Of a DNA stretch of 61,216 nucleotides, positions 1-13,016 are shown piece by piece; within the stretch, counting starts at the first letter, position 1; every line of letters begins with the position of its first letter. The position numbers were made by a program, and so were the translations under genes. The stretch is from Gammaproteobacteria bacterium. Its GTDB lineage: Bacteria; Pseudomonadota; Gammaproteobacteria; SZUA-140. The notes under the pieces are model-generated. The model saw only the letters and a list, made by a program, of their open reading frames with translations, ran no database searches and was not told the DNA's origin. The stretch is taken from assembly GCA_026981935.1 (NCBI GenBank), contig JALSIC010000058.1, positions 1 through 61,216 on the forward strand, given 5' to 3'.

Positions 1-6
1 TCCTTT

Positions 7-806
7 GTCATTCCGGGCGTAGCGAGGCATCTGAGACCACTGGCACAGGATTTCTCCCTTCGGTCGAAATGACACGGTCCTTGTCATTCCGAGCGTAGCG
101 AGGCATCTGAGACCACTGGCACAGGATTTCTCCCTTCGGTCGAAATGACACGGTCCTTGTCATTCCGAGCGTAGCGAGGAATCTGAGACCACTGGCACAA
201 GATTTCTCCCTTCGGTCGAAATGACACGGTCCTTGTCATTCCGAGCGTAGCGAGGAATCTGAGACCACTGGCACAGGATTTCTCCCTGCGGTCGAAATGA
301 CACGGTCCTTTGTCATTCCGGGCGCAGCGAGGAATCTGAGACCACTGGCACAAGATTTCTCCCTGCGGTCGAAATGACACGGTCCTTGTCATTCCGGGCG
401 CAGGGAGGCATCCGAGGCCGCCGGCACAGGATTTCTCCCTTCGGTCGAAATGACACGGTCCTTGTCATTCCGAGCGTAGCGAGGAATCTGAGACCACTGG
501 CACGGGATTTCTCCCTGCGGTCGAAATGACACGGTCCTTGTCATTCCGAGCGTAGCGAGGAATCTGAGACCGCCGGCACGGGATTTCTCCCTGCGGTCGA
601 AATGACACGGTCCTTGTCATTCCGTGCGCAGCGAGGCATCCGAGGCCGCCGGTACAGGATTTCTCCCTGCGGTCGAAATGACACGGTCCTTTGTCATTCC
701 GGGCGTAGCGAGGAATCTGAGACCGCCGGCACAGGATTTCTCCCTTCGGTCGAAATGACAGGAGAGTGTGGTCGAAATGACAGGAAAGTGTGGTCGAGAT
801 AACAAG
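7..806. repeat. Tandem array of ten 76-77 bp palindromic repeat units
   Basis: Ten near-identical units begin at about 7, 83, 159, 235, 312, 388, 464, 540, 616 and 693. Each begins GTCATTCCGAGCG and ends GGTCGAAATGACA, and the two halves form an imperfect inverted repeat, so one unit can fold into a long hairpin. Units are joined by a constant CGGTCCTT linker. Two decayed half-units follow to about 806. The open reading frames across this array on both strands are products of the repeat and I do not regard them as genes. Related units occur at 13.0-13.4 kb and 31.65-31.78 kb. Such dispersed palindromes are known from many genomes; their function is unknown. Confidence 0.9.
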
Positions 807-912
807 GAGATGCCGGATCTCTGGCCTGCGCCCAGGGTTGCACTTGCAGTTGGACTGCCCGCAGGCGCGCCGCCCCGGCGCGAAGGCGCAGATGATCGCT
901 GAGGAAAAGTGA

Positions 913-2076
<1,164 letters not shown>

Positions 2077-2121
2077 TAATATCGCGCTGTTTGATTTCAG
2101 TGAGCCGAGAGAGGAGCGTTC

Positions 2122-2451
2122 ATGAGCTTTTTCGTCAAAGACGCCTGGGCGCAGGCAGCCCCCGGAGGGATGGAGTCCGGCTTTGCCAGCCTGATTCCGT
2201 TGATCCTGATTTTTGTCATTTTCTACTTTTTGTTGCTGCGCCCCCAGATCAAGCGGGCCAAGGAACACAAGCAGATGGTGAATTCCCTGGCCAAGGGTGA
2301 CGAGGTGGTGACCAACGGGGGGCTGCTGGGCAGGATCACCAGGCTGGATGAGAATTTCATTACGCTTGAAATTGCCAATGGAGTCCAGGTCAAGGTGCAG
2401 CGCAATGCGGTGAGTTCACTGCTGCCCAAGGGTACTCTCAAGCTGTCATAG
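2122..2451 (+). CDS. yajC: Preprotein translocase subunit YajC
   Basis: A 109-residue membrane protein that associates with SecDF in the inner membrane. One hydrophobic segment at about residues 22-40 is followed by the family signature LRPQIKRAKEH and a small cytoplasmic domain (GDEVVTNGG). Length is normal (E. coli 110). GAGAGGAGCG lies just upstream of the ATG. It sits 45 nt after tgt and 66 nt before secD, as in most gammaproteobacteria. Confidence 0.95.
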   Translation: MSFFVKDAWAQAAPGGMESGFASLIPLILIFVIFYFLLLRPQIKRAKEHKQMVNSLAKGDEVVTNGGLLGRITRLDENFITLEIANGVQVKVQRNAVSSLLPKGTLKLS

Positions 2452-2464
2452 AGGGCTGGCGCGG

Positions 2465-2488
2465 AGACGGTATTTCTCCGTCTTTTTG
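2465..2488 (+). terminator. Short hairpin with T-run between yajC and secD
   Basis: AGACGG (2465-2470) can pair with CCGTCT (2478-2483), followed by a run of five Ts. An alternative pairing GGAGA/TCTCC overlaps it. The stem is short, so this is at most a weak terminator or attenuator that could lower secD/secF transcription relative to yajC. Confidence 0.35.
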
Positions 2489-2517
2489 GTTATCCATTCG
2501 TTGAGAACCGAGACAAC

Positions 2518-4374
<1,857 letters not shown>

Positions 4375-4399
4375 CTGGATCTGACAGGCATTCCGGATC

Positions 4400-5335
4400 A
4401 TGCAAGTATTCACCAACACCCGCTTCGATTTCATGGGCAAGCGCCGCCTGGCGGCGGCCGTGTCCATTGTGTTGATTATCATCGCAATCGGTTCCCTGTT
4501 TGCGCGGGGCCTGAATCTGGGCATCGATTTCACGGGGGGGACCCTGGTGGAGATCAGTACCAACGAGGCCGCGGACCTGGATGCCGTGCGCGATGTCATG
4601 GGCAAGGCGGGTTTCCCCGAGGCCATCGTCCAGTATTTCGGATCCGCGCACGAAGTGCTCATCCGCCTCCCCCCCCGCGAGGGTTTGAGCAGCGCCGAGA
4701 TCAGCACCCAGGTGCTGGAGGCCCTGGATAAATTCTATCCGGGCGAGGTGGAGATGCGACGCATCGAGTTCGTGGGGCCCCAGGTGGGCGACGAACTCAC
4801 GGAGGACGGGGGGCTCGCCATGCTCTACGCGCTGCTGGGTATTCTCATCTATGTGACGGTGCGTTTCGAGAAACGCTTCGCGGCGGGCGCGGTGATCGCG
4901 CTGGTGCACGATGTCATCATTACCATCGGCATTTTCTCCCTGTTCCAGCTGGAATTCGATCTCTCCGTGCTGGCGGCCATTCTCGCGGTGATCGGTTACT
5001 CGCTCAACGACACCATCGTGGTCTTCGACCGCATCCGCGAGAATTTCCGCAAGCTGCGCAAGGGGACGCCCGAGGAGATTCTCAATGTCTCCATCAACCA
5101 GACACTTTCGCGTACCATGATCACTTCCTTGACCACGCTGCTGGTGCTCTTTTCGTTGTTCTTCCTCGGCGGGGAGATCATCCACGGCTTTGCCCTGGCG
5201 CTGATCATCGGCGTGGTGGTGGGCACCTATTCCTCTGTCTACATTGCCGGTTCCAGCATATTGGCGTTGGGCGTCAGCAAGGCGGACCTGATGCCGGTGG
5301 TGAAGGAGGGGCAGGAAGTGGACGACCGGCCCTGA
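4400..5335 (+). CDS. secF: Protein-export membrane protein SecF
   Basis: SecF is the partner of SecD in the SecDF-YajC complex of the inner membrane. The 311-residue product has the start region FDFMGKRR, a first membrane helix, the D6 motif NLGIDFTGGTLVEI, a periplasmic domain, and the C-terminal helices with IGYSLNDTIVVFDRIREN. Length is normal (E. coli 323). The gene ends the tgt-yajC-secDF cluster; a heptanucleotide repeat tract follows immediately. Confidence 0.97.
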   Translation: MQVFTNTRFDFMGKRRLAAAVSIVLIIIAIGSLFARGLNLGIDFTGGTLVEISTNEAADLDAVRDVMGKAGFPEAIVQYFGSAHEVLIRLPPREGLSSAEISTQVLEALDKFYPGEVEMRRIEFVGPQVGDELTEDGGLAMLYALLGILIYVTVRFEKRFAAGAVIALVHDVIITIGIFSLFQLEFDLSVLAAILAVIGYSLNDTIVVFDRIRENFRKLRKGTPEEILNVSINQTLSRTMITSLTTLLVLFSLFFLGGEIIHGFALALIIGVVVGTYSSVYIAGSSILALGVSKADLMPVVKEGQEVDDRP

Positions 5336-5339
5336 TTCA

Positions 5340-5390
5340 GAAGACAGAGGACAGAGGACAGAGGACAGAGGACAGAGGACAGAGAGAGGA
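5340..5390. repeat. Heptanucleotide (GACAGAG) tandem repeat
   Basis: Six perfect copies of GACAGAG run from 5343 to 5384, with degenerate flanks, in the gap between convergent secF and the diguanylate cyclase gene. Related 7-bp tracts occur at 40342-40376, 42424-42456 and 46654-46691. Confidence 0.9.
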
Positions 5391-5414
5391 CTTGTTGCGC
5401 TTGGTTTTCTGATT

Positions 5415-6842
5415 TCAGCGCGCCGAGATCTCGAGCTGGTCGTTGTTGGCCAGCTCGATGCGGTTGCGTCCCCGCCGCTTGGCCTGGTAGAGGGCCTTGT
5501 CGGCCCGTTCGATGAGGCTGCTGGGGGTCTCTCCCGGCCGGTAGAGCGCGACGCCGGCGGAGAAGGTGGGCATGGCGCGGGTCTCGCCGTTGAACTGGTA
5601 AGGGCTTTCCGCGGTGCGCTTCTGGACCTTCTGCAGGGCCCGCAGGGCGCCGTGCTGGTCCGTGTTGGGCAGGATGACGGCGAACTCCTCGCCGCCGTAG
5701 CGGGCCACCATGTCGTGGTGGCGGAAGATGGTGAGCACGTTGCCGGCGAAGTTGCGCAGTACCTCGTCACCGGCGGCATGCCCCAGGGTGTCGTTGATCT
5801 TCTTGAAACCGTCCATGTCCAGCAGGGCCAGGGTCAAGGGGTAGCCATAGCGTTGCACGCGGGCCACTTCGTCCTCCAGGCGGCGCATGAAGGCGCGCCG
5901 GTTGGGCAGTTCGGTGAGTTCGTCGGTCAGGCTGAGGATGTGTACCCGCGTCAGTTCGTCGTTGAGGTACTGGCCCTCGCTTTCGATGATGTGCAGGTAC
6001 TTGTTGGCGCTCTCCAGCTTGCGGGTCAGTTCCCGGTGTCCCTCCATCAACTTGGTGACTTCCTTGATGAGGGCCTCCTTGAGCGCGGTGATATCATCGA
6101 GGTTGTCCGTCTGGCGCAGGGATTCGTGTTCCACTTCCAGGAGGATCCCGAACTTCTCGTTCTGCTTGATGACATCGGCGAGATGGGACGCGAGCGTCTT
6201 CTGGATCTTGCGGATGCGCTGGCGCTTGTCCTCAAGCTGTGTGTTGTCCTGGACCGGGGATATCCCTTCCGTTTCCTCTCCCCCTTTGCCCGTTGCGGGG
6301 GCAAGGGCCGTTGAATCCGCGGCGGGAGACTGATCCGTCCTTTCCTGATCTTCCTGGCCATGAACCCGCTGCTCAGCGCCCCCGGGCGCCTGCGCTGCAG
6401 TCTCCGCTGTGGTCATGGCAGGGGATGGTGCGCCGGCATCGGTTTCTGCCGCGGGCGTTTCTTTGTCCCCCACGGTATCTTCCAGCTGTTTTTCCAGCTG
6501 CTCCTGAGGCAACGCGATCTCTTCGTCCAGTTTCTGGGACAGTGTGCGGATCTGTTCAGCGAGGGCCCTGATTTCGGTGACGCTCAGGGGCAAGGCCAGG
6601 CGCATTTTGATCAATTTGAGGTGAATCAGCAGGGACGAGTCCTTGGGGAGCTGTCTGGCGTAGGCCTCCAGGAGCGACTGGATCAGGTCCAGATAGGCCT
6701 GCTGGCGCTGGTGGGCGCTGGTTTCGAAGTCTTCCAGGACGTTCTGGACGTGTTCGTAGATGGCGGCGCCGGTATGGCTGCCTTTCAGTGCCTCCAGGAG
6801 GTGCAGGGCCTTGGGCGTGATGGAGACGGGTTTCTTGTGCAT
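5415..6842 (-). CDS. GGDEF-domain diguanylate cyclase
   Basis: A predicted soluble 475-residue diguanylate cyclase making c-di-GMP from two GTP. The N-terminal about 130 residues are helical (EALKGSHTGAAIYEHVQ) and unassigned. A low-complexity Glu/Ala/Thr-rich linker (about residues 130-200) and a coiled-coil stretch follow, then the GGDEF domain. The active-site motif is GGEEF at about residues 383-387. RHHD lies five residues before it, the canonical RxxD inhibitory I-site, so product feedback is likely. No membrane segment or signal peptide is visible. The gene is convergent with secF and divergent from glyA. Confidence 0.9.
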   Translation of the reverse strand: MHKKPVSITPKALHLLEALKGSHTGAAIYEHVQNVLEDFETSAHQRQQAYLDLIQSLLEAYARQLPKDSSLLIHLKLIKMRLALPLSVTEIRALAEQIRTLSQKLDEEIALPQEQLEKQLEDTVGDKETPAAETDAGAPSPAMTTAETAAQAPGGAEQRVHGQEDQERTDQSPAADSTALAPATGKGGEETEGISPVQDNTQLEDKRQRIRKIQKTLASHLADVIKQNEKFGILLEVEHESLRQTDNLDDITALKEALIKEVTKLMEGHRELTRKLESANKYLHIIESEGQYLNDELTRVHILSLTDELTELPNRRAFMRRLEDEVARVQRYGYPLTLALLDMDGFKKINDTLGHAAGDEVLRNFAGNVLTIFRHHDMVARYGGEEFAVILPNTDQHGALRALQKVQKRTAESPYQFNGETRAMPTFSAGVALYRPGETPSSLIERADKALYQAKRRGRNRIELANNDQLEISAR

Positions 6843-7188
6843 GATGCCTTTCTATATCACTTTCCCTGTGGAAAGCGTGACAGTTATCGTCGAACGGCGC
6901 AATCCGTCCCTGGCGGGGGCATGGAGCAAGCGCGCCGTGGCCGCGTGGCGGCCTTGAGTCGGTATTTTGACGGCGAGAATCTTAAGTTGCTGAATTACCA
7001 AGAGTTATAATTTTATCATATTTGCGGTTCGATTGACAGCGCGCATTCTGGCCACGCGCCGGCAGCGTTTTGGTAAGTTATTGATCAAGCAGGCCTGTCA
7101 GGGGGCACTGGGCGGTTGAGACCGGTTTGGCCAGAACCGGTTTCTTGGGGTAAGCTAGCAGGATTTTCCAAAAGAGAAGGTGGCTGGC
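6843..7188. other. Divergent intergenic region, diguanylate cyclase / glyA
   Basis: 346 bp without a gene. It holds an AT-rich patch with TATAAT at 7006-7011 and no good -35 at the right distance. Near glyA there is a perfect 7-bp inverted repeat, ACCGGTT (7121-7127) and AACCGGT (7135-7141), which could be an operator or hairpin. I cannot assign a regulator. Confidence 0.5.
7121..7141. promoter_or_regulatory. Inverted repeat upstream of glyA
   Basis: ACCGGTT, a 7-nt spacer, then AACCGGT, ending 47 nt before the glyA ATG. Dyad symmetry of this size suits a protein operator. It does not obviously match the PurR or MetR sites known upstream of E. coli glyA. Function is inferred from symmetry and position only. 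Confidence 0.35.
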
Positions 7189-8448
7189 ATGTTTGCAGAA
7201 ACGATGACAATCGAGGGATTCGACGACGAGGTCTGGAGCGCCATCGAAGCGGAGGCGCGTCGCCAGGAGGAGCACATCGAGCTCATCGCCTCGGAAAACT
7301 ATGCCAGCCCCCGGGTGATGGCCGCCCAGGGGTCGGTGCTCACCAACAAGTACGCCGAAGGCTATCCGGGCAGACGTTATTACGGGGGGTGCGAGCATGT
7401 GGACGAGTTGGAGCGGCTGGCCATGGAACGGGCCAGGGCCTTGTTCGGCGCCGATTACGTGAACGTCCAGCCCCATTCGGGATCCCAGGCCAATGCCGCC
7501 GTGTACATGGCCCTGCTCGAACCCGGCGACACCATCCTGGGCATGAGCCTGGCCCATGGGGGCCATCTCACCCACGGCGCCCGGGTCAATTTCTCCGGCA
7601 AGCTCTACCATGCCGTGCAATACGGACTGGATCCGGACAGCGGCGAGATCGACTATGCCCAGGTGGCCGCCCTGGCGCGGGCGCATCGGCCGCGCATGAT
7701 CGTGGCCGGATTCAGTGCCTACTCTCGCGTGGTGGACTGGCAGCGTTTCCGCGACATCGCCGACGAGGTGGGTGCCTATCTGTTCGTGGACATCGCCCAC
7801 GTGGCAGGGCTCATCGCCGCCGGCTGCTATCCCAGTCCCGTGGCCATCGCCGATGTCACCACCTCCACCACCCACAAGACCCTGCGCGGACCCCGGGGAG
7901 GGCTGATCATGGCGCGCGCCAATCCGGAGATCGAGAAGAAGCTCAATTCCATGGTGTTCCCGGGCATCCAGGGCGGGCCGCTCATGCACGTCATCGCCGC
8001 CAAGGCGGTGGCATTCAAGGAGGCCCTGCAGCCGGAATTCCGTGACTACCAGCGCCAGGTCGTGGCCAATGCCCGCGAGATGGCGGCGCGCATGCAGGCG
8101 CGGGGCTACGACATCGTCTCCGGCGGGACCGACAATCACCTGTTCCTGGTCAGTCTCATCGAGCGGGGACTCACCGGCAAGGCCGCCGATGCCGCCCTGG
8201 GCGCGGCCCACATCACGGTCAACAAGAACAGCGTGCCCAACGATCCCCAGTCGCCCTTCGTCACCAGCGGCATCCGCATCGGCACGCCGGCCATGACCAC
8301 CCGCGGTTTGCGGGAGACGGAGGCGGCGCAGCTCGCGGACTGGATCTGCGACATCCTCGACGATGTGGAAAACCAGGCCGTCATCGAGCGGATCCGGGGG
8401 GAGGTCCTGGCCCTGTGCCGGCGCTTCCCCGTCTATGGCAAGGCCTGA
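7189..8448 (+). CDS. glyA: Serine hydroxymethyltransferase
   Basis: A PLP enzyme interconverting serine and glycine while charging tetrahydrofolate with a one-carbon unit. The 419-residue product (E. coli 417) shows [14 protein letters not shown] near the N-terminus, [15 protein letters not shown], and the PLP-lysine region [17 protein letters not shown] 7189 is preferred over the in-frame GTG at 7180 because AGAGAAGG lies 8 nt upstream of the ATG and would overlap the GTG. nrdR follows 26 nt later. Confidence 0.97.
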   Translation: MFAETMTIEGFDDEVWSAIEAEARRQEEHIELIASENYASPRVMAAQGSVLTNKYAEGYPGRRYYGGCEHVDELERLAMERARALFGADYVNVQPHSGSQANAAVYMALLEPGDTILGMSLAHGGHLTHGARVNFSGKLYHAVQYGLDPDSGEIDYAQVAALARAHRPRMIVAGFSAYSRVVDWQRFRDIADEVGAYLFVDIAHVAGLIAAGCYPSPVAIADVTTSTTHKTLRGPRGGLIMARANPEIEKKLNSMVFPGIQGGPLMHVIAAKAVAFKEALQPEFRDYQRQVVANAREMAARMQARGYDIVSGGTDNHLFLVSLIERGLTGKAADAALGAAHITVNKNSVPNDPQSPFVTSGIRIGTPAMTTRGLRETEAAQLADWICDILDDVENQAVIERIRGEVLALCRRFPVYGKA

Positions 8449-8474
8449 ATGGAAGCTGGCACGGATCAGAGGCG

Positions 8475-8990
8475 ATGCGCTGTCCTTTCTGTGGCGAAGC
8501 CGAGACCAAGGTGATCGATTCCCGCCTGGCCAGCGAGGGCAATGCCATCCGCCGCCGGCGCGAGTGTCTCAGCTGCGGCGAGCGCTTCACCACTTTCGAG
8601 ACCGCCGAGCTGGTCTTCCCGCGCATCGTCAAGAACGACGGCAGCCGCGAGCCTTTCAACGAGGACAAGCTGCGTCGCGGGATGCTGCGTGCCCTGGAGA
8701 AACGCCCGGTCAACATCGATGACATCGAGCTGGCCATGAGCCGCATCAAGCGCCGTCTCCATACCTGCGGCGAGCGGGAGGTGCCTTCCCGCCTCCTGGG
8801 GGAGTGGGCGATGGACGAACTGCGGGAACTGGACGAGGTGGCCTATGTGCGCTTTGCCTCGGTCTATCGCAGTTTCCAGGATGTCAACGCCTTTCGCGAG
8901 GAGATCGAGCGTCTCCAGGCCCTGCCGCCGGAACTCAAACGCCGGCAGCTGTCCCTGCTGCCCGGGCGCAGGCATGAAAAGGATCCGTGA
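8475..8990 (+). CDS. nrdR: Transcriptional repressor NrdR
   Basis: A nucleotide-sensing repressor of ribonucleotide reductase genes. The 171-residue product begins MRCPFCG and carries a four-cysteine zinc ribbon (Cys3, Cys6, Cys31, Cys34) followed by an ATP-cone domain ([22 protein letters not shown]). The start at 8475 is fixed by the first zinc cysteine pair; an open frame extends upstream into glyA but carries no family sequence. The nrdR stop lies just before ribD. The glyA-nrdR-ribD order is common in gammaproteobacteria. Confidence 0.96.
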   Translation: MRCPFCGEAETKVIDSRLASEGNAIRRRRECLSCGERFTTFETAELVFPRIVKNDGSREPFNEDKLRRGMLRALEKRPVNIDDIELAMSRIKRRLHTCGEREVPSRLLGEWAMDELRELDEVAYVRFASVYRSFQDVNAFREEIERLQALPPELKRRQLSLLPGRRHEKDP

Positions 8991-9019
8991 GCGGAATTCG
9001 TGATCGGGCAAGGGTCACC

Positions 9020-10219
9020 ATGAACTTCACTGCCGATGATCATGCCCACATGGGCCGTGCCCTGCAGCTGGCTCAGCGGGGTCTCTATACCACCCATCCC
9101 AATCCCCGCGTGGGCTGCGTGCTGGTGCGCGAAGGCCATGTCGTGGGGGAGGGGTGGCACGAACGGGCGGGCGGTCCCCATGCCGAGGTCGTCGCCCTGC
9201 GCCAGGCAGGCGATGCCGCGCGCGGCGCCACCGCCTATGTGACGCTGGAGCCCTGTTGTCATGAGGGGCGCACCCCCCCTTGCACCAGGGCGCTCATCGA
9301 GGCCGGGGTGGGCAGGGTGGTGGCGGCGATGCTCGATCCCGATCCCCGCGTGTCGGGGGAGGGGCTGAAGGCCTTGCAGGCTGCCGGCCTGCGCGTGGCC
9401 AGCGGCCTGTGCGCCGTCCAGGCGGCGGCACTCAATCCAGGCTATGTCCTGCGCATGGAGCGGGGCCTGCCCCTGGTGCGCTGCAAGCTCGCCATGACAC
9501 TGGATGGGCGCACCGCCACGGCGCAAGGCGAGAGCCGCTGGATCACTTCCGAAGACGCACGGCACGACGTGCATCGCCTGCGCGCGCGCAGCTCGGCTAT
9601 CATGACCGGCGTCGGCACGGTCCTGGCCGACGACCCCGCCCTCACGGTGCGCCTGCCCGGCGCAGGGCCGAGCGGAGGGGTGGCCAGAGAGATGACCGGA
9701 GAGATGACCGGAGAGATGGCAGGAAAGCGGGTCGGGGAGGCCGGGGGAGGCTGGCGCCAGCCCATGAAGGTGGTGGTGGACACGGCACTGCGCACCCCGC
9801 CCACGGCGCGGCTCTTCGCCACGCCCGGGCAGGTGGTGATGGCAACGGCACACGAGGACATGGCGCGTATTGCTGCCCTGGAGGCCTGCGGGGCCCGGGT
9901 GGCCTGTTTCCCGGCCCGGGCTGGCAAGGTGGACCTGGAGGCCGTCCTGCGTCACCTGGCGGGTCTGGAGGTCAACGAGATCCTCCTGGAAGCGGGGCCG
10001 GTCCTGGCGGGTGCCATGCTCGCGGAGGGCTGGGTGGATGAGCTGGTACTCTATGTCGCGCCGCGTCTGCTGGGGGATGCCGCCCGGGGCCTCTTCCACC
10101 TGCCCGCCCTGGCGCATCTTGCCGATGCCGTGGAACTGGAAATCCTCGATGTGCGCGCGGTGGGCCGGGACTGGCGCATCACGGCACTGGTGCTTGGCAA
10201 CCCGGCGAGGCGGCATTGA
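9020..10219 (+). CDS. ribD: Bifunctional riboflavin biosynthesis deaminase/reductase RibD
   Basis: RibD deaminates the pyrimidine product of GTP cyclohydrolase II and then reduces its ribosyl side chain. The N-terminal deaminase has the zinc motif HAEVVALRQAG with PCCHEGRTPPC; the C-terminal reductase begins near LVRCKLAMTLDGRTA. At 399 residues it is longer than E. coli RibD (367). Part of the excess is a linker encoded by a 12-bp tandem repeat (9689-9724). ATG 9020 has AAGGG 5-6 nt upstream; a GTG at 8987 overlapping nrdR is the alternative. Confidence 0.95.
   Translation: MNFTADDHAHMGRALQLAQRGLYTTHPNPRVGCVLVREGHVVGEGWHERAGGPHAEVVALRQAGDAARGATAYVTLEPCCHEGRTPPCTRALIEAGVGRVVAAMLDPDPRVSGEGLKALQAAGLRVASGLCAVQAAALNPGYVLRMERGLPLVRCKLAMTLDGRTATAQGESRWITSEDARHDVHRLRARSSAIMTGVGTVLADDPALTVRLPGAGPSGGVAREMTGEMTGEMAGKRVGEAGGGWRQPMKVVVDTALRTPPTARLFATPGQVVMATAHEDMARIAALEACGARVACFPARAGKVDLEAVLRHLAGLEVNEILLEAGPVLAGAMLAEGWVDELVLYVAPRLLGDAARGLFHLPALAHLADAVELEILDVRAVGRDWRITALVLGNPARRH
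9689..9724 (+). repeat. In-frame 12-bp tandem repeat inside ribD
   Basis: Three units of GAGATGACCGGA (the third decayed) encode repeated EMTG in the reductase half of RibD. The region looks like a surface insertion relative to usual RibD proteins. One of several 12-bp coding repeats in this window. Confidence 0.85.
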
Positions 10220-10223
10220 GCCC

Positions 10224-10916
10224 ATGTTCACGGGGATCATACAGGCGCTGGGCCGGATCGAAACCGTGGCAAGGCGCGGGGGCGACCGGCGTTTCCGCGT
10301 CCACTGCGGCGGACTGGCAGCGACGACGCTGCGCCCGGGTGACAGCATCGCCGTCAACGGTGTCTGTCTCACGGTGGTCGAGATGCCGGGAGGGGCCGTT
10401 GTCCTGGACGTCTCGCGGGAAACCCTGCGCTGCACCACCCTGGGAGCGCTGCGGGCAGGGGACCAGGTGAATCTGGAACCCGCATTGCGGGCGGATACGC
10501 CCCTGGGCGGGCATTTCGTCAGCGGCCACGTGGATGGGGTGGGGACAGTGGTGAGGCGGACGCCTGCAGGACAGTGCGTGGTGATGGAGATCGAGTTGCC
10601 CGCCGAACTCGCCCGCTACGTGGCCGTGAAAGGCTCGGTCTGCGTGGACGGCGTCAGCCTCACGGTGAATGCCGTGGAGGGGGGGCGTTTCCAGGTCAAC
10701 ATCATTCCCCACACCCTGGCGCACACCATTATCGATGCCTACCAGGCGGGCACCCGCGTCAACATCGAGGTGGACCTCCTCGCCCGTTACCTGGAGCGCC
10801 TTCTGGAATTCCGCCGGGAATTTCATCGGGAATTTCATCGGGAATCCCGGGAAGGGGGAGGTGAGGGCGGCATCGGCCTGTCTGCCCTGCGTCGCCAGGG
10901 CTTCCTTGAAGAATAG
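10224..10916 (+). CDS. ribE: Riboflavin synthase alpha chain
   Basis: Dismutates two 6,7-dimethyl-8-ribityllumazine molecules to riboflavin. The 230-residue product starts with the invariant MFTGIIQALG and has two lumazine-binding repeats (GDSIAVNGVCLTVV and KGSVCVDGVSLTVN) plus the GGHFVSGHVDG motif. The family is usually 200-215 residues. The extra length is an Arg/His/Glu-rich tail encoded by a 12-bp tandem repeat at 10815-10850. The open frame continues upstream inside ribD, but homology fixes the start at 10224, five bases after ribD. Confidence 0.95.
   Translation: MFTGIIQALGRIETVARRGGDRRFRVHCGGLAATTLRPGDSIAVNGVCLTVVEMPGGAVVLDVSRETLRCTTLGALRAGDQVNLEPALRADTPLGGHFVSGHVDGVGTVVRRTPAGQCVVMEIELPAELARYVAVKGSVCVDGVSLTVNAVEGGRFQVNIIPHTLAHTIIDAYQAGTRVNIEVDLLARYLERLLEFRREFHREFHRESREGGGEGGIGLSALRRQGFLEE
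10815..10850 (+). repeat. In-frame 12-bp tandem repeat in the ribE C-terminus
   Basis: Units of CGGGAATTTCAT (two perfect, then a decayed copy; a decayed copy also precedes) encode repeated REFH in the C-terminal tail of riboflavin synthase, beyond the second lumazine-binding domain. Confidence 0.85.
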
Positions 10917-10934
10917 GGGGTGTCCACAGCCACC

Positions 10935-12046
<1,112 letters not shown>

Positions 12047-12047
<1 letters not shown>

Positions 12048-12529
12048 TGGTGCCCATGAACGAAGACAAGATCATCAAGGGAGACCTGCAGGTGCGCGAT
12101 GCGCGCCTGGCCGTGGCCGCGGCCCGGTTCAACAGTTTCATCGTCGATCACCTCGTGGCGGGGGCGCTGGCGGTCTGTCGCCAGCATGGCCTTGGCGAGG
12201 ATGCTGTCGATGTGATCCACGCGCCCGGTGCCTTCGAGCTGCCCCTGGTGGTGAAACGCCTGGCGGCCAGCGGCCGTTATGACGCGGTGATCGCCGTGGG
12301 AGCGGTGATCCGCGGCGGCACGCCCCATTTCGAATATGTCGCCGGTGCCTGTACGCGCGGTCTGGCGGAAGTCGCCCTGCAGCAGGACCTGCCCGTCGCC
12401 TTCGGGGTGCTCACCGTGGATACCATCGAACAGGCCATAGAACGGGCGGGTACCAAGGCGGGCAACAAGGGGGCTGAGGCGGCGCTTTCTGCGCTGGAGA
12501 TGGTCTCCCTCCTGCGCCGCCTGGATTAG
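12047..12529 (+). CDS. ribH: 6,7-dimethyl-8-ribityllumazine synthase
   Basis: Condenses the pyrimidine and four-carbon precursors to lumazine; the family forms icosahedral or pentameric assemblies. The 160-residue product has [22 protein letters not shown] and the active-site stretch [14 protein letters not shown]. The start overlaps the ribB stop (TAATG), indicating coupling; an ATG at 12056 is an alternative. nusB would normally follow directly, but here about 1 kb of repeats lies between. Confidence 0.96.
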
Positions 12530-12547
12530 CAAATGATTGAGGGTGAC

Positions 12548-12834
12548 TTATTAACCCGGCAACAATATATATCGTGTTCAGCGTTTCAGGCAGGCGCTGG
12601 ATCAAGGCGCGGCACGCAGGGAATGGCCCGCCCTTGCCAAGTGCCGCAACACCGAGCCGGCGCCTGCCTGAAACGCCTGACTTGTTGAAATTCATATGGC
12701 AAGGCCGCCGCGTGCGCGCACGCAGACGGTGTTGGCGAAGCTTGCTGTAGAATGACTACAGCGGCGCTCCGCCGCCTTGCTGCATGTCCGCACGCGGCGG
12801 CTGAACATGACATATATTGTTGCCGGGTTAATAA
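12548..12834. mobile_element. MITE-like element 1 with nested two-hairpin core
   Basis: The ends are inverted repeats of about 36 bp with three mismatches: the left end starts TTATTAACCCGGCAACAATA and the right end is its near-complement. Inside are two structured modules. Module 1: a 17-bp perfect stem (12581-12597 with 12660-12676) enclosing a 7-bp stem GCGGCAC/GTGCCGC (12609-12615, 12641-12647). Module 2: a 13-bp perfect stem (12704-12716 with 12789-12801) enclosing CTGTAG/CTACAG (12745-12750, 12756-12761). There is no room for a transposase. It starts 18 nt after the ribH stop. Element 2 at 31234-31499 shares the internal modules but not the ends. Confidence 0.85.
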
Positions 12835-12848
12835 TATACATGACATGA

Positions 12849-12884
12849 GCAGCCCGGATGGCGCGAAGCGAAATCCGGGATGAA
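12849..12884. repeat. Short palindromic CCCGGAT repeat
   Basis: AGCCCGGATGGCGCGAAGCG followed by AAATCCGGGATGA gives a dyad of CCCGGAT-type arms. Similar sequences occur at 41817-41852 and 42117-42152. This is a common style of intergenic palindrome in gammaproteobacteria. Confidence 0.6.
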
Positions 12885-12912
12885 TGCGCCTTCCCTGGGT
12901 GTGGCCCTTGGG

Positions 12913-12974
12913 GCCTGCATCCAGGTCGCGTGGGCCGCACGACGGCCGTCGGTCAACAGTACAGGTCTCAATCG
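12913..12974. repeat. Direct repeat, left copy (pairs with 13462-13518)
   Basis: The stretch with CCGCACGACGGCCGTCGGTC and AAGTCTCAAT-like sequence recurs almost unchanged just before nusB at 13462-13518. The two copies flank the palindrome-rich block between them, so the block may have entered with duplication of its surroundings. Confidence 0.7.
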
Positions 12975-13016
12975 TTGAGTTCCATGGGCTAGTCGGAGTT
13001 TGCCGTTCCAGGTGAC

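Noticed and set aside
7-806. CRISPR array
   Set aside because: The period is regular, but whole 76-bp units repeat, without unique spacers of constant length, and no cas genes are near.
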